Position numbers and translations under genes: made by a program. A stretch of 64,000 nucleotides of DNA from Aliidiomarina sedimenti (GTDB taxonomy: Bacteria > Pseudomonadota > Gammaproteobacteria > Enterobacterales > Alteromonadaceae): contig NZ_PIPN01000001.1 in NCBI RefSeq assembly GCF_003986955.1, forward strand, positions 496,001 to 560,000, read 5' to 3'. Shown in pieces: positions 48,268 through 59,356 of the stretch (its first letter is position 1; each line of letters starts with the position of its first letter). The notes beneath the pieces were generated by a model that made no database searches, was not told the origin of the DNA, and was given only the letters and a program-made list of their open reading frames with translations.

Positions 48268-49941
48268 TTAAAACCGGACAAACTCAGCTTCGTCGTCGGC
48301 TAATGCAGCCAAGCCGTCTGCTTCACCTGACTTACGTGCCGCAACTGGAAGCTCCCGCCGTGTGCCCTTCTCCACCGAACTACTCTGCTTGTCCCGGTTC
48401 GTATTACTTGACGCTGAGTTTTGTTCAGACTGACGCGCGTTGCGGTCAAGTTTAAAGAAGGCCATTAACTGCTGCAGTTGCTCAGCCTGCGAACTCATTT
48501 CTTCAGACGTCGACGCCAGCTCTTCTGACGAGCTTGCACTTTGCTGAGTAATGCTGTTTAGCTGCTCCATCGCCGCGTTAATTTGCGTCGCACCGCTACT
48601 TTGCTCTTCCGAGGCTGCATTGATTTCCTGAACCAGATCAGACGTTTTCTGAATAGATGGCACCATTTCGTTTAACAGATTACCCGCTCTCTCAGCCAAT
48701 TTAACGCTGCTTCCGGCGACTTCACCAATTTCCTGCGCAGCAACCTGACTACGTTCGGCAAGCTTGCGTACTTCAGCCGCGACCACCGCGAAGCCTTTAC
48801 CATGTTCACCTGCTCGAGCCGCTTCAATTGCGGCATTCAACGCCAACAGATTAGTTTGGTAGGCGATGTCATCGACAATCGATATTTTTTCGGCAATTGA
48901 CTTCATTGCATCCACCGTTTCGCCAACAGCATCGCCCCCTTCCTGTGCTTCGCTTGCCGCTTTGGACGCCATATTGTCGGTGATTTTTGCATTCTCGGTG
49001 TTCTGAGTAATGGACGCCGACATCTGCTCAATAGAGGATGTAGTTTCTTCTACACTGGATGCCTGCTCACTGGAGCCCTGGCTCAGGCTTTGTGCGGTCG
49101 CTGACACTTCTTCGGAAGCCGATGCCAGCGAATCACTGGCTGAACCAACATCCCGGATAACCTGGCCCAGCTTGTTAACCATGGCTTGCAAAGCCTGCAT
49201 CATTTGGCCAATCTCGTCTTTCCGGTTGGTATCAAGTTCCACCCGTAAGTCGCCATCTGCCAGTTTCTCTGCCGCGTCACGTGCCATTGCAACAGGGCCG
49301 GTGATCCCTTTGGTAATAACCAGCGCGAGGAAGATGGCTATAACCACAGCCCCGACAGCGATAATAATCATCAAACGGAAAGCCGCATCGAAACTATTCA
49401 TCGCTTCAGCTTCGTTTTCATTAATCAGCCGCTCCTGGTGAGCCAGCATTTCTTCAGCGGCCGCAAAGTATTCATCCTGCGGTGCCTGGGCGTCTGTCAG
49501 AAGATGTTCAACAGCCTCTTCAAGCCGCCCCGCCATGGCCAGATCAACCACCGTATCAAGCTCCGGACGAAACGCTCGCTGAGCCGCTGTTATTCGATCC
49601 ATCAGCCGCTGACCATTCTCAGTGACGATCCGGTTATCGAGATCATTGGTCCATCTGACCGCTTCTGCGCGCGCATTATCGATTCGATCAAGCTGTGCTT
49701 GTCGCTCAGCGGCTCCATCAACCAACATCAGGTTACGAACGGCCCGCGCGGTGATGTTGGTTTCATGCAAAACGAAGTTCGCTGCACGTGTATTTGGATA
49801 GCGGTCATTCGCGATTAAGTCGAGATCGCCGTTGGAGGCATTTAACGCCTGCAAAGCGATAGCCGCTATAGCCACAATGAGTGCTGTGAGGATGGCATAG
49901 CCAATTCCCAACTTGAGGCTGATGCGTAGATTTTTAAACAT
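48268..49941 (-). CDS. Methyl-accepting chemotaxis protein
   Basis: 557 residues. Membrane helices at about 9-31 and 189-210 enclose a helical periplasmic sensor of the four-helix (4HB) type. A HAMP region ([20 protein letters not shown], about 211-263) is followed by the signalling domain with the hairpin tip [20 protein letters not shown]. The last residues read [14 protein letters not shown] fits the loose x-[FHWY]-x-x-[FHWY] pattern of CheR/CheB-binding pentapeptides. It is probably the cognate receptor for the operon kinase; ligand unknown. Confidence 0.95.
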   Translation of the reverse strand: MFKNLRISLKLGIGYAILTALIVAIAAIALQALNASNGDLDLIANDRYPNTRAANFVLHETNITARAVRNLMLVDGAAERQAQLDRIDNARAEAVRWTNDLDNRIVTENGQRLMDRITAAQRAFRPELDTVVDLAMAGRLEEAVEHLLTDAQAPQDEYFAAAEEMLAHQERLINENEAEAMNSFDAAFRLMIIIAVGAVVIAIFLALVITKGITGPVAMARDAAEKLADGDLRVELDTNRKDEIGQMMQALQAMVNKLGQVIRDVGSASDSLASASEEVSATAQSLSQGSSEQASSVEETTSSIEQMSASITQNTENAKITDNMASKAASEAQEGGDAVGETVDAMKSIAEKISIVDDIAYQTNLLALNAAIEAARAGEHGKGFAVVAAEVRKLAERSQVAAQEIGEVAGSSVKLAERAGNLLNEMVPSIQKTSDLVQEINAASEEQSSGATQINAAMEQLNSITQQSASSSEELASTSEEMSSQAEQLQQLMAFFKLDRNARQSEQNSASSNTNRDKQSSSVEKGTRRELPVAARKSGEADGLAALADDEAEFVRF

Positions 49942-49991
49942 AATGTGACTCCTAAAAGTCCTTTTCTTGTTGTTATGAAATGCCGCTGTTG

Positions 49992-52226
49992 CTAGTGGAT
50001 AACATGATGCGGCTGTTTGTCTTTTACCAATTGCATGAGCGTGGGAATATCCAGAATAAGGGCGACTTCGCCATTCCCCATAATGCTGGACCCCCCAATT
50101 CCCTGAAGCTGGCTGAACAATTGTCCCAAGGGTTTAATGACGGTTTGCAGCTCACCGTGGAGCCGGTCGACGACAATGCCGGCCTTCTGGTTGCCATAAT
50201 GAACCACGACTACATTTTCACGAATTGGTCGTTCTGTTTTCATTCCAAACAGCTCGCGGAGGCGTACGAACGGCAACACTTCATTTCGTAAATTCATATA
50301 CTGACGACCATTTTTCTCAACAGCGTCGTCCTGTTGCAACTCGACGCATTCGCGTATCGAGTCAAGTGGGATTACAAAGGGAGATTCTTCGACGCCGACC
50401 AAAAAGCCATCAATGATTGCCAGAGTCAGTGGCAAATGGAGCGTCAACTTGGTCCCTTTTCCCTGCTCGCTGTCGATATCAATGCGCCCACCGAGCTCGA
50501 CAATATTGTTACGCACCACGTCCATGCCGACGCCCCGACCGGATAAATTAGTCACGGCGTCCGCGGTTGAAAAACCGGGCGCAAAAATAAGCTTATAAAT
50601 ATCCTCTTTATTGAGTTCATAGGTTGAATCGATAAGGCCTTTTTCAATCGCTTTTGCCCTGATACGTTCAGCATCAAGACCGGCGCCATCGTCAATTATC
50701 TCGATAACAATGGAGCCCGAGTCGTGATATGCATTCAGCTTAAGCTGTCCATTGAGCGGTTTGCCTTTCGCCTCGCGTTCAGCCGGTGATTCGATTCCGT
50801 GATCCAGCGCGTTTCGTACCAGGTGCATGAGTGGATCACCAATCTTCTCGACCACGGTTTTATCAAGCTCGGTATCGGCCCCAGTTATTGACAGGGTCAC
50901 CTGTTTACCAAGCTCATTGGCTACATCACGAACCACGCGCTGGAAACGATTAAAAGTGGCACCGATTTCAACCATGCGCAGGCGCATGGATGCATCACGC
51001 ACTTCCTCAATCAGTTCATTCAGCGTGCTCACGGACTCCGTCAACGCATCATTGTTACTGTCTTGGGAATGGATAGCGGTGCTAGCACCGGAAATCACCA
51101 ACTCCCCTATCAAATTAATGAGTTCATCAACCCGATCCGCTTCCACACGCAACGTACCGCCGTCTTTGCTGGCTGCTCGGTCCTCGTTCTGCGAGCGACC
51201 TGCGGTACTTTGCGCTTGCTTTGCAATGGCCGCTTCAACAACCTGAGGTGCAGTGTTACCCCGATTGATTAGAATTTCTCCAAGTGCGTGCTGCGGTTTG
51301 CTGCTCTGAATAGCTAATGCCTGCTCCAGTTCTTCGGGGGTTAAGCTTCCGCACTCAACAAGGATCTCACCTAAACGCCTGGGTTCCTGATCCAGTTCAC
51401 TGATAAGGCTCAGATAACTTTCAAGCTCAGCGAAGGGCGGAATAATACGGACCTGACTATCGTCACGAATAAACTCAAATACATCTTCAATGGTTTGCTT
51501 GCTCTCATGACTGACAAAACCGATTTCGAAGCCGAGATAACAAGCTTCCGGGTCAAACTTTTCAAAGTTATCCGGCATCTCGTTACTGACGGTAACAACA
51601 CTGACAATCTGCCCGAGTTTTTGCAGGTAACGTAGGAAGGACATCGGGTCCATACCTTCGCGCAACGCCTCTGCATGAAAACGAAGCGAAATATGCCAGT
51701 GTCCACTGCCGTTGTTACCCAGACGTTCAATCGCCGGAGACTCATTATTATTAGACTCACTGACTGCGAAGGATTGGTTATCCTTCTCAGCTGGCGGCGA
51801 GAACGTCTGCAGTTCGTTGACCAGACGCTCTGCCCGCTGAGGGTTGCTCTCTTCCTCTACTCCGTCGGCTAAGCATTCAATTAAGTCCAGACAATGGTCT
51901 TTGCACTCGAGTAAGGTCGCAATAAGGGAACTGGTTAGGGTGATCTTTTCTTCACGCAGCTGGTCCAGGAGGGTTTCAACTTCATGCGTAAATTCAACAA
52001 TATGGTCAAGCCCAAAGACCCCCGCCGATCCTTTCACCGTATGCGCGGAGCGAAATATCCGGTTGATGAGCTCACACCAGGCTATTTCGTTGTCATCTTC
52101 TGTCTCCGTCGTTGAGTCGTCGCTAGTATCTAACCCACGCTCCAGCGCCAACAGGTCTCCTTCCATCTGTTCAAGTAATTCGCGGCACTCCTCGACATAC
52201 GTGATTAAAGCGGCGTCCATACTCAT
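49992..52226 (-). CDS. cheA: Chemotaxis histidine kinase CheA
   Basis: 744 residues. P1 carries the phospho-histidine H62 in [12 protein letters not shown]. The dimerisation and ATP domains follow ([35 protein letters not shown] and [13 protein letters not shown]), and a CheW-like P5 ends the protein. Between P1 and the kinase lie two copies of a short [20 protein letters not shown]-type repeat (the second, [20 protein letters not shown]), which resembles MshEN-like modules and is not part of E. coli CheA. The kinase phosphorylates CheY and CheB. It overlaps the STAS gene by 4 bp. Confidence 0.96.
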   Translation of the reverse strand: MSMDAALITYVEECRELLEQMEGDLLALERGLDTSDDSTTETEDDNEIAWCELINRIFRSAHTVKGSAGVFGLDHIVEFTHEVETLLDQLREEKITLTSSLIATLLECKDHCLDLIECLADGVEEESNPQRAERLVNELQTFSPPAEKDNQSFAVSESNNNESPAIERLGNNGSGHWHISLRFHAEALREGMDPMSFLRYLQKLGQIVSVVTVSNEMPDNFEKFDPEACYLGFEIGFVSHESKQTIEDVFEFIRDDSQVRIIPPFAELESYLSLISELDQEPRRLGEILVECGSLTPEELEQALAIQSSKPQHALGEILINRGNTAPQVVEAAIAKQAQSTAGRSQNEDRAASKDGGTLRVEADRVDELINLIGELVISGASTAIHSQDSNNDALTESVSTLNELIEEVRDASMRLRMVEIGATFNRFQRVVRDVANELGKQVTLSITGADTELDKTVVEKIGDPLMHLVRNALDHGIESPAEREAKGKPLNGQLKLNAYHDSGSIVIEIIDDGAGLDAERIRAKAIEKGLIDSTYELNKEDIYKLIFAPGFSTADAVTNLSGRGVGMDVVRNNIVELGGRIDIDSEQGKGTKLTLHLPLTLAIIDGFLVGVEESPFVIPLDSIRECVELQQDDAVEKNGRQYMNLRNEVLPFVRLRELFGMKTERPIRENVVVVHYGNQKAGIVVDRLHGELQTVIKPLGQLFSQLQGIGGSSIMGNGEVALILDIPTLMQLVKDKQPHHVIH

Positions 52227-52549
52227 TCGCTTGTCCCCTTAGTAACAGGCACAGCCGTTAAGCCGAAGAATCCATTGAGTCCAAAAAGTCCCACTGCGTC
52301 TTTAACTGCCTCACTGCATGTGACAATACGTAATTCCTGATGATGGCGGGCAAACACTTTTTTTAACAAAACCAATAGCTGTACGCCCGAGCTATCAACT
52401 AATGAGACCTGACCCAAGTCCAGGTCAAGAGGAGCCTCACCCATATTCGCGGAACTCAGTGCCTGATAAAGCTCGAACGCATGGTAAATCGTCAGTTCGC
52501 CCTCAAGTCGGGCGTGCCAAATCATTGTGCTGTTGTCTAGGTTAAACAT
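52223..52549 (-). CDS. STAS-domain protein of the chemotaxis operon
   Basis: 108 residues. The STAS fold is seen in IWHARLEGELTIYHAFELYQ and LDLDLGQVSLVDSSGVQLLV, with the phosphorylatable-type Ser of VDSSGVQLL. A single STAS protein between cheY and cheA is a feature of F7-like chemotaxis clusters, for example Vibrio cholerae cluster III as I recall it. Its role is uncertain; it may bind the kinase. It starts 9 bp after the cheY stop. Confidence 0.9.
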   Translation of the reverse strand: MFNLDNSTMIWHARLEGELTIYHAFELYQALSSANMGEAPLDLDLGQVSLVDSSGVQLLVLLKKVFARHHQELRIVTCSEAVKDAVGLFGLNGFFGLTAVPVTKGTSE

Positions 52550-52558
52550 CGTTTTCCC

Positions 52559-52924
52559 TTACATGACTAGCTTTTCAACAGCGGTCAGCATTTGTTGCGG
52601 TTGAAAAGGCTTCACTACCCAGGCCTTCGCTCCAGCAGCCTTACCCTGGGCTTTTTTGTCTTCCTGTGATTCAGTCGTCAACATGATTACGGGGGTAAAC
52701 TTATAAGCGGGGTTTGCTTTTAGCTCTTTCACAAAGCTAATCCCATCCATCTTGGGCATATTAACGTCACTGATAATCAGGTTAATTTTGCTCCCATCAA
52801 GCTTTTTCAAACCATCCATACCGTCACATGCTTCAATGGTTTCGTAGCCTGCTCCCTGCAATGTTGTACTTACCACCTGACGAATAGACGCTGAGTCATC
52901 AACAATCAGAATACGCTTAGTCAT
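52559..52924 (-). CDS. cheY: Chemotaxis response regulator CheY
   Basis: 121 residues, a single receiver domain. The acidic pair D9-D10, the phospho-Asp D53 in LIISDVNMPKMDG, the Thr of MLTTESQ and the Lys of WVVKPFQP are all present. It carries the signal from CheA, to the flagellar motor or another output. No cheZ phosphatase is nearby. Confidence 0.95.
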   Translation of the reverse strand: MTKRILIVDDSASIRQVVSTTLQGAGYETIEACDGMDGLKKLDGSKINLIISDVNMPKMDGISFVKELKANPAYKFTPVIMLTTESQEDKKAQGKAAGAKAWVVKPFQPQQMLTAVEKLVM

Positions 52925-52971
52925 TAGTCACCTCTTTTTTCCTATACGCTTTTTTACAGCGGCCCGGCAGC

Positions 52972-54153
52972 TTAAAAAAATGTAATATCATTATCGTCCG
53001 CGTCGCTATTGTGCGATTTCTGCCCAGCATGGTTGGTCCGCTGTTCCTGCATTGCGTAGCTTGATTCCATATCATCTAACCAACTCTGCACATCAATTTG
53101 TTCGCTTGGTTGCTCGAGTTTGTCCGACAGCCCTTGCATACTGCCCGTCACCTGCAACAGAATTTGACTGAGTCGATCCTGAAACTGGAGGTTGACCAAT
53201 ATGTCCTCGACATCACGCTGTGTTTCAGTCGCTTTGTTTTGCAACAACACGGATGATTCACTATGTTCCTTCATCAGATGCTTAAGCTTTTTCAGCACCT
53301 CTTCCAAATCCTGCTCAGCACGGTTCATTAGTTCCGTCTGGGTATTAATAGTCTGCTCGGTCGCAGCCTGAGTGCTGGCAATTGACTCGTGAATGCGATT
53401 GACGTTGTCCGTCATCCTGGCTGCGGTATCTTTAGAGCGAGAGGATAAGGTGCGAACTTCGTTGGCAACCACCGCAAAACCTCGCCCAGCCTCACCAGCT
53501 CTGGCGGATTCGATAGCAGCATTCAGAGCAAGTAAGTTGGTCTGTTCAGCGATCCCAACGACTTCCTGGGCCATTCGTTTAAGCTCCCCGGTGTAGTCGG
53601 ATAGCGCATCCATTTTACTTAGAATGTCGCGACGACTATTTTGGCTCTGCCGCAGCTCTTTCATCACCGTGACAATTTCGTTTTCACTGCTTGCAAAGAG
53701 TTTGCTTAACACCTCCGCGTCAGACTGGAAATCACTCGAACCGCTGTCGGACAAACGGTTTACAATGGCTTTAAATCGTTGACTCAACTCCATTACGGCG
53801 ATTTCAGACTGCTCATTGGCCGTCCGAAGCTGTCGAGACCAGATAGGATGCGAAACCCGGTACATTTCCAGAGTCTGCCTGGATTCTCGTTCGAAACGCT
53901 GTTCGATTGCGCTGCGTTCCGCACTCAGCTGCTCCAGTTGCTGCTTCTGTACATTCGCTACCTGGCGCCCCAGCCGTATAGTAATAATGAAAGATAGAAC
54001 TCCTAACACACTAGCCGGAAGCCACCAAAAGCCGGAAAAAAGTAGCACTGTGGAGAGTGCAAACTGAGGTAGAATCATGTGCCGACAAACTGGATCTATC
54101 CATGGATTTTTCCAATCTGATGATACCGGCATGGGTTGAGCGATTTGCTGCAC
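52972..54153 (-). CDS. Short methyl-accepting chemotaxis protein
   Basis: About 393 residues from GTG 54153, which has GGAGG at 4-5 nt; the open frame runs on to another GTG at 54264 without a site. Two hydrophobic segments near residues 25-65 form a membrane hairpin with almost no periplasmic part. A coiled coil and a signalling domain follow, with the tip [20 protein letters not shown] and [20 protein letters not shown]. There is no HAMP domain. Such receptors often sense internal or membrane-borne signals. First gene of the chemotaxis operon. Confidence 0.88.
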   Translation of the reverse strand: MQQIAQPMPVSSDWKNPWIDPVCRHMILPQFALSTVLLFSGFWWLPASVLGVLSFIITIRLGRQVANVQKQQLEQLSAERSAIEQRFERESRQTLEMYRVSHPIWSRQLRTANEQSEIAVMELSQRFKAIVNRLSDSGSSDFQSDAEVLSKLFASSENEIVTVMKELRQSQNSRRDILSKMDALSDYTGELKRMAQEVVGIAEQTNLLALNAAIESARAGEAGRGFAVVANEVRTLSSRSKDTAARMTDNVNRIHESIASTQAATEQTINTQTELMNRAEQDLEEVLKKLKHLMKEHSESSVLLQNKATETQRDVEDILVNLQFQDRLSQILLQVTGSMQGLSDKLEQPSEQIDVQSWLDDMESSYAMQEQRTNHAGQKSHNSDADDNDITFF

Positions 54154-54315
54154 GCGACCTCCAAGATCAACGCGGATTAACGAACAAACAATCAATGTAA
54201 AGAGTTCGTAAAGAGATGCGCTAATAATAGAGAAGAAGTAAGAAACGAAGATAGTCGTAAACACCCCGATTGGGGTACGTAGTAATACCTAGACACTGAA
54301 CCTATACTCAGTGCA

Positions 54316-56556
54316 TTAACGTACGCGGGAGTGAAGAAGCGCTTGGATCCGGGCAATAAGTTCATCGCTTCGGTACGGCTTCATCAATATGCTATTCCGC
54401 CAATCTTTGTGAATATGATGTTTTGCCGCCATGTCTGGATAGCCGGAGGTTAGTAGCACGGGTAGTGAGGGGTCCAGTTGATTTGTTTGTTTTGCAAGTT
54501 CAAACCCATCGATCTGACCAGGCATGATCACATCTGAAAATAGTACATCAACGGCATTCTGCGAGCGTAAAATCTGCAAAGCGAATTCGCCATTTTCTGC
54601 GCTGATGACCTTGTACCCCGCATCCTCTAACGCTTGTTCAGCATAGGTTCTCACCATAGGATCATCTTCAACTAATAAGACAGTGTGGTCGCGTTGCTCT
54701 GAGGTATCCTTGTAGCGCGTCAACGCTTGTTTTTCACGATTCGGCAAAGCGTTGCTAAGCGGTAAGTACAGGCGAAACACGCTGCCTTCCCCCAGGTGCG
54801 AGGACACATTGATATGGCCGCCTGACTGTTTAATAAAACCATAGGCCGAACTCAGACCCAGACCCGTTCCTTTCCCTGTCTCTTTAGTCGTAAAGAAGGG
54901 TTCAAAAATACGGTGCTTAATCTCATTAGGGATACCTGTCCCCGTGTCCATCACTTCTATCAGTGCATAATGACCAGGTACCAGAGAGTCCCGATCGAGC
55001 GTGCTCTGCTGAAAACCAGCAAAAGGATACACGCCAACGGTTACCGCTCCTGAACCTGCCATCGCATCACGCGCGTTGATGACTAAATTCAATAAGACAT
55101 GTTCCAGTTGCCCTGCATCAATACAAACGTGGAGAGGCTCTGAATGCAGTTTCAGAGCGAAGCTATGCTCTGCCCCTAATGTCGTCACTAGTAAATACTC
55201 AAGCTCCTTAAGTAGCAGATTCACATCTACCACTTCCGGGGTCAGCTTTTGTCGACGCGAAAATGCCAGCAGTTTATCGGTTAAAGTCACACCGCGCTCA
55301 GCTGCATTCATAACCAGAGTAGTCACCTTTATAAGCTTTTCATTATCCGGTTTTTGCTGATCAAAGTAGCGCAGTAGTAAATCTGTATTCCCCACAATAA
55401 CCGTCAGTAAGTTGTTAAAGTCATGGGCAACTCCGCCGGTAAGGTGGCCAAGTGACTCAATTCGTTGGGCATGATTCAGCTGTTGCTGCAGTTCTCGTTC
55501 TTGAGTAACGTCACGAAGAAAGACCGAGAGGCCTTCTGAAGAAGGATAGATACTTACTTCAAGCCAGGTTTGGTTATGTGTAAGGAGTTGCGTGAATGAA
55601 ATGGATTCCTGCATACGATACGAGGATTGCATGGGCTCAAAAATCTCTTCGCTTAGCCCCGCACTCGGAAACCAGACTGGTTTTCCAAGCAAATCACCGA
55701 CGGATACCCCGAGCATTTTGCCCGCCTGATTGTTGACATAGGTAAAGTTGAATAAGGTATTCAGGGTAAAAAAACCGTCGGTAATACTTTCCAGTACGTT
55801 GTAATAGCGCTTCGCCTGCTTCAGAGTTTGTCCCTGCAGTTCTTTTAAATCCGCGATATTAATCCCGCTCCCATACCATTTCAGGACGCGACCCTGGGTA
55901 TCGAAAACAGGCTTGGCCTGAACAACAAACCATTCATAACCGCCGGTACGAACCTTAATTCGAAACTCAGCCCTGAACTCTGTTTTTGTTGAAACTGCTT
56001 TTAACCAGGCATGCTCACTATGAGCTCTGTCGTCTTCATGCACCATTACCTGCCAGTTTTTTAGCATGGTCTGCTGATCGACCCCGGTATATTCAGCAAC
56101 AGGTCGAGCAAAATAGTCGAACTTACCATTCGCATCGGCGGTCCAGATCAGGATCGGGAGGTTGTCCGACAGGCGCTGGAATTCACTTTCAGAACGAGCC
56201 GTTTCAAGACGACCAATTAGAGACGCGTACTTTTCAATTAAGCTGTGTACTGTCAACAGTACAAGCACTGATAACAGACGATGACTGGCAATCACGTGCA
56301 GTGTGGCTTCATCGTCCCACGGCGGTGCCGACCACAGGCTACCGGAAAAAATGAAGATAATAGATACTGCCGTTATCCACCGTAGGACGGTACGATTCTG
56401 CAGCGTAGCAGCTAACAATAAGACCGGAAGATATAGAAATCCATGGGCAAAGCCGAGAGGAGTCAAGCTATCCAACACCGCCAGCAAAACTAGCAGTATC
56501 GTAATCGCTGCCCCCACCACTATGTTTGTAATAGTAAAATTACGTTTGCCGTGCAA
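54316..56556 (-). CDS. Hybrid sensor histidine kinase/response regulator with PAS domains
   Basis: 746 residues from TTG 56556, which has GAGGGG at about 6 nt. Four or so membrane helices (10-110), then two PAS domains (about 125-250 and 255-360), a HisKA region with the phospho-His in [14 protein letters not shown], an ATPase domain with [13 protein letters not shown], and a C-terminal receiver with [10 protein letters not shown]. It is divergent from a FixJ-type regulator, which is a likely partner for phosphotransfer. The membrane part has no clear ligand fold. Confidence 0.93.
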   Translation of the reverse strand: MHGKRNFTITNIVVGAAITILLVLLAVLDSLTPLGFAHGFLYLPVLLLAATLQNRTVLRWITAVSIIFIFSGSLWSAPPWDDEATLHVIASHRLLSVLVLLTVHSLIEKYASLIGRLETARSESEFQRLSDNLPILIWTADANGKFDYFARPVAEYTGVDQQTMLKNWQVMVHEDDRAHSEHAWLKAVSTKTEFRAEFRIKVRTGGYEWFVVQAKPVFDTQGRVLKWYGSGINIADLKELQGQTLKQAKRYYNVLESITDGFFTLNTLFNFTYVNNQAGKMLGVSVGDLLGKPVWFPSAGLSEEIFEPMQSSYRMQESISFTQLLTHNQTWLEVSIYPSSEGLSVFLRDVTQERELQQQLNHAQRIESLGHLTGGVAHDFNNLLTVIVGNTDLLLRYFDQQKPDNEKLIKVTTLVMNAAERGVTLTDKLLAFSRRQKLTPEVVDVNLLLKELEYLLVTTLGAEHSFALKLHSEPLHVCIDAGQLEHVLLNLVINARDAMAGSGAVTVGVYPFAGFQQSTLDRDSLVPGHYALIEVMDTGTGIPNEIKHRIFEPFFTTKETGKGTGLGLSSAYGFIKQSGGHINVSSHLGEGSVFRLYLPLSNALPNREKQALTRYKDTSEQRDHTVLLVEDDPMVRTYAEQALEDAGYKVISAENGEFALQILRSQNAVDVLFSDVIMPGQIDGFELAKQTNQLDPSLPVLLTSGYPDMAAKHHIHKDWRNSILMKPYRSDELIARIQALLHSRVR

Positions 56557-56786
56557 CGATATCCCCTCATCCCACTGCTGATTTGCATACCCGTCACTTG
56601 CAATGGCATTTCAATGTGCATAGAGTTGTCATCATAGATGCGCAAGCAGAATGCTTCTATGGGTCATACTACCAAAGTCTGTCGGTATTATTACGGATAG
56701 TAATCAATCTTTTGTAACGTATCAGAACAACTTACCCCCCTTTCTAGCCAGTTAATTCAGGCGCTGAAGTAAGTAAAGGATAAAAA
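56557..56786. other. Intergenic region between the hybrid kinase and FixJ-type regulator
   Basis: 230 bp, divergent. It should hold promoters for both genes. I see no strong dyad or coding frame; the regulator ribosome site AAGGA lies 8 nt or so before 56787. Confidence 0.5.
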
Positions 56787-57395
56787 ATGAGTCGAAAAAC
56801 GCTCGTCTACGTCGTTGATGACGAGCCCGAGATACGCGAAACCCTGCGGAATGTATTTGAATTTTCCGGGTTCGAGGTGCAGTGCTTCGCCGACGCAAAT
56901 GCATTTTTAGGGTCGACGATACGCAGTATCAACAGCTGTATCGTTTTAGATTTACGTTTACCTGAAATGAGCGGTCTCGAATTACAGTCACGACTACGCC
57001 AATTAGACCTTAATTTGCCAATCGTTATTTACACTGGCAATGCAGATGTCGGAACCACCGTAAAAGCGTTGGGTGACGGGGCTTTTACGCTGCTGCAAAA
57101 ACCCGCTTCTAACGACGAACTTATCAAAACCGTGAAGAATGCAGTTGAGCACAGCGATAAAGAAAATACCCAGAGAGTTCAGATTGAAAATGCACACGAA
57201 CATTTGCGCTCGCTCTCGGACAGAGAACGTGAGATTGCTGAGCTCCTGGCTGACGGATATCGGGCGGCAGAAGTCGCACAAAGCCTTACCATAAGCGCCC
57301 GTACTGTGGAAACTCATCGAACCCATATCTTTCGCAAACTGAACATAAAATCAGTAGCGACCTTAGCCAAGCTCGTTGTATTATCCGATCTATAA
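56787..57395 (+). CDS. FixJ/NarL-type response regulator
   Basis: 202 residues. Receiver domain with DDE at 11-13, phospho-Asp D55 in VLDLRLPEMSG, and the Lys of LLQKPASN; output domain of the LuxR type (LSDREREIAELLADGYRAAE, VAQSLTISARTVETHRTHIF, RKLNIKS). It is divergent from the hybrid kinase gene, so the two probably form one signalling pair. The DNA targets are unknown. It is convergent with the LOG-family gene. Confidence 0.95.
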   Translation: MSRKTLVYVVDDEPEIRETLRNVFEFSGFEVQCFADANAFLGSTIRSINSCIVLDLRLPEMSGLELQSRLRQLDLNLPIVIYTGNADVGTTVKALGDGAFTLLQKPASNDELIKTVKNAVEHSDKENTQRVQIENAHEHLRSLSDREREIAELLADGYRAAEVAQSLTISARTVETHRTHIFRKLNIKSVATLAKLVVLSDL

Positions 57396-57430
57396 AGTAA
57401 ACAAAACTACAGGGTCAAGGGCCGAACCTG

Positions 57431-58012
57431 TCAGCGTTCGCCTTTTTCTATCCACTTTACGATAGTTGGCGCTTCATAACTGGCAAATCTGTCTAGTAGC
57501 GTATCGGCAACCGCATCCACAATTAGCATGTCGCGATGGGGTTGCTGAACAAACTGCTCCGCTACTGCGTTATCCAGAAAAGCAATCAGCGAGTCAAAAT
57601 AGCCATCTACATTGAGCAGCCCACATGGTTTTCCATGAAAGCCTAGCTGAGCCCAGGTCCACACTTCGAAGATCTCCTCCAACGTCCCTATCCCGCCAGG
57701 CATGGCGATAAAACCATCGGACAGTTCCGACATCAGAGTTTTACGCTCATGCATCGACTGGGTGACAAACAATTCGGTCAGGTTCGCGTGTGCGACCTCC
57801 TTACGAACCAGAGCCTCGGGAATCACGCCAACCGCCTCTCCTCCCAGCTCAAGTACAGTGTCCGCAATCAGCCCCATAATACCAACGCTGGCTCCACCAT
57901 AGACAAGCTTCAGGTCTCTGTTCACCAATTCCCGGGCAAGTTCCCGTGCGGCGCCAGCATACACGGCACCCCGCCCCGGATTAGACCCACAATAGATGCA
58001 TATACTTTTCAT
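57431..58012 (-). CDS. LOG family / TIGR00730 Rossmann-fold phosphoribohydrolase
   Basis: 193 residues. KSICIYCGSNPGRGAVYAGA opens the fold; the hallmark PGGIGTLEEIFEVWTW is at about 107-122, with ERKTLM before it. The enzymes release bases from cytokinin riboside or nucleotide monophosphates. The length is usual and the catalytic Glu and Arg are kept, so it is probably active. Alone between the regulator and small exported genes. Confidence 0.93.
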   Translation of the reverse strand: MKSICIYCGSNPGRGAVYAGAARELARELVNRDLKLVYGGASVGIMGLIADTVLELGGEAVGVIPEALVRKEVAHANLTELFVTQSMHERKTLMSELSDGFIAMPGGIGTLEEIFEVWTWAQLGFHGKPCGLLNVDGYFDSLIAFLDNAVAEQFVQQPHRDMLIVDAVADTLLDRFASYEAPTIVKWIEKGER

Positions 58013-58062
58013 GCGTATTCTCGCTAACGAAACTCTAAACTGACGCTTACCATTCTAGTGCA

Positions 58063-58515
58063 TCATGCGCCAACACCACTAACCTCTTGAGCAACGTCCA
58101 TGCTGCACATGATTAGCGGCTTTTTGTCTGTAGTGGAATCGAGAGATTCACATTCTTTCAATTGAGGGTACGCTTGTTCGAAGATTGGGGAAGTCTCTGG
58201 ATGTTGATCTAAAATGAAACACACTTCCATTCGATACATTGCGTGAACGTCTACGTTAAGTGGTTCAGGCGTTGAGTAAATTTCGTCCACAATGGATTGC
58301 ATGATCACCCCCGCCCAAGGTATCTGAGCCGCTACGAGTGGCACATGGGTTTCTAGCTCTTCCTTTGTCTGTCCGTTATGTCTCGCTTCAATTATTTCCT
58401 TAACCATATCGACAGACGCTCGCATCCCTTCCGGTAAAGGACACTTAGACTGTGCTTGACTAATAGCCGGAAATAACAACGCAAACAAAGTAACTATCAG
58501 CAATATTTTATTCAT
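58063..58515 (-). CDS. Exported protein, unknown
   Basis: 150 residues with a signal peptide (MNKILLIVTLFALLFPAISQ, then AQS). The mature part has four cysteines (SKCPLPEG, VCFILD, KECESLD, IMCSMD), spaced so that two disulfides are possible. The core is helical (MVKEIIEARHNGQTKEELE). No family recognised. It lies 21 bp downstream of the TonB-C-like lipoprotein gene and may be co-transcribed. Confidence 0.68.
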   Translation of the reverse strand: MNKILLIVTLFALLFPAISQAQSKCPLPEGMRASVDMVKEIIEARHNGQTKEELETHVPLVAAQIPWAGVIMQSIVDEIYSTPEPLNVDVHAMYRMEVCFILDQHPETSPIFEQAYPQLKECESLDSTTDKKPLIMCSMDVAQEVSGVGA

Positions 58516-58536
58516 CGACTTCCTAAACGAAAGCTT

Positions 58537-59019
58537 TTATTTGAGCTCAATTTGAGTGAGACCTTCTTCTAAAAAGTAATCAAACCGAATAGAAAAACAT
58601 TCCATGCTTCCTGGTTCCTGTCCTGATTTAAGCTCATATCTACTTCGAGACAGGCTTCTAATGGACTCGAGATCAAAAAAGTATTCAGGATAGGATTCAA
58701 TTATATTTATTTCTACAGGAATGCCATCAGCCGTCAAATCAAACTCCATTACTACGAAACCTTCCCTCTTATCAAACAAAGCGGCAGGAGGATACCTGGG
58801 GCCCGGCTGCATCCGCATAGCATACTTACCACTCTGAAGGACGCTTGAGTGACTTACACAACGAGAAGGTCTTTTAACTGAATTATCCTCGAACATTTCC
58901 AGCTTGTCCTCCATCGATAAGACCTTCTCTTCCTCCGATACGCTTGAACATCCAGATAAAAGCAAAACAATGAACATTACCTGCATCCGGTACAAATTAA
59001 TTCTCCTCATGAATTCCAT
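58537..59019 (-). CDS. Lipoprotein with a TonB C-terminal-like domain
   Basis: 160 residues. A lipoprotein leader ends in LLLSGCSS with Cys as the acylation site, although the start is preceded by a few extra codons (MEFMRRINLYRMQVMFIVLL). The mature part has RYPPAALFDKREGFVVMEFD then LTADGIPVEINIIESYPEYF, which is the TonB C-terminal strand pattern. There is no proline-rich spacer, so it is not a normal energy transducer. It may bind partners in the envelope. Confidence 0.72.
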   Translation of the reverse strand: MEFMRRINLYRMQVMFIVLLLSGCSSVSEEEKVLSMEDKLEMFEDNSVKRPSRCVSHSSVLQSGKYAMRMQPGPRYPPAALFDKREGFVVMEFDLTADGIPVEINIIESYPEYFFDLESIRSLSRSRYELKSGQEPGSMECFSIRFDYFLEEGLTQIELK

Positions 59020-59283
59020 TTTTTAAGTAAAACAGGAGCCCGTTGGGTAAGGTCTTGGTTCTGACCGAGCTAAGGCTAATTGCGGAGGGCTAGTCTCTTG
59101 AAAGACAAAACGAGATTGCGTGTTTCGAATGCCTTATATCCCTGGCGCATTTTTATTAGTTATTGATACTACAAAGGATACTTACCCTGCGCAACTGAAA
59201 AACAGTCGTACTGCAGCAACTATCCGTCGACCGGGTTTTATTGGTGCTTGGGGGCTTTGTGTTGTGGTTATAGCTGAATTGAG
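59020..59283. other. Region between the TonB-C lipoprotein and RND terminator
   Basis: 264 bp without a supported gene. A frame at 59120-59320 on the plus strand is open but has no ribosome site and runs into the terminator. The minus strand must hold the promoter of the lipoprotein gene, which starts at 59019. I see nothing else. Confidence 0.5.
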
Positions 59284-59326
59284 AAATAAAAAACCCTCAA
59301 TGTTGGGAGCCAACAATTGAGGGTTT
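59284..59326 (-). terminator. Intrinsic terminator of the RND efflux operon
   Basis: On the minus strand AAACCCTCAATTGTTG, a GC-richer loop GCTCC and CAACATTGAGGGTTT form a long stem with one bulged base, followed by TTTTTTATTT. It lies 30 bp after the outer-membrane factor stop and ends the operon. Confidence 0.9.
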
Positions 59327-59356
59327 GATCAATCATACCGGGCTGTGAAGTTCAGT

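Noticed and set aside
54263-54276. ACCCC-GATT-GGGGT hairpin as terminator of the hybrid kinase gene
   Set aside because: Short stem and no T-run on the minus strand.
59120-59320. 66-codon open frame on the plus strand
   Set aside because: No ribosome site, atypical composition, and it runs through the arms of the intrinsic terminator.
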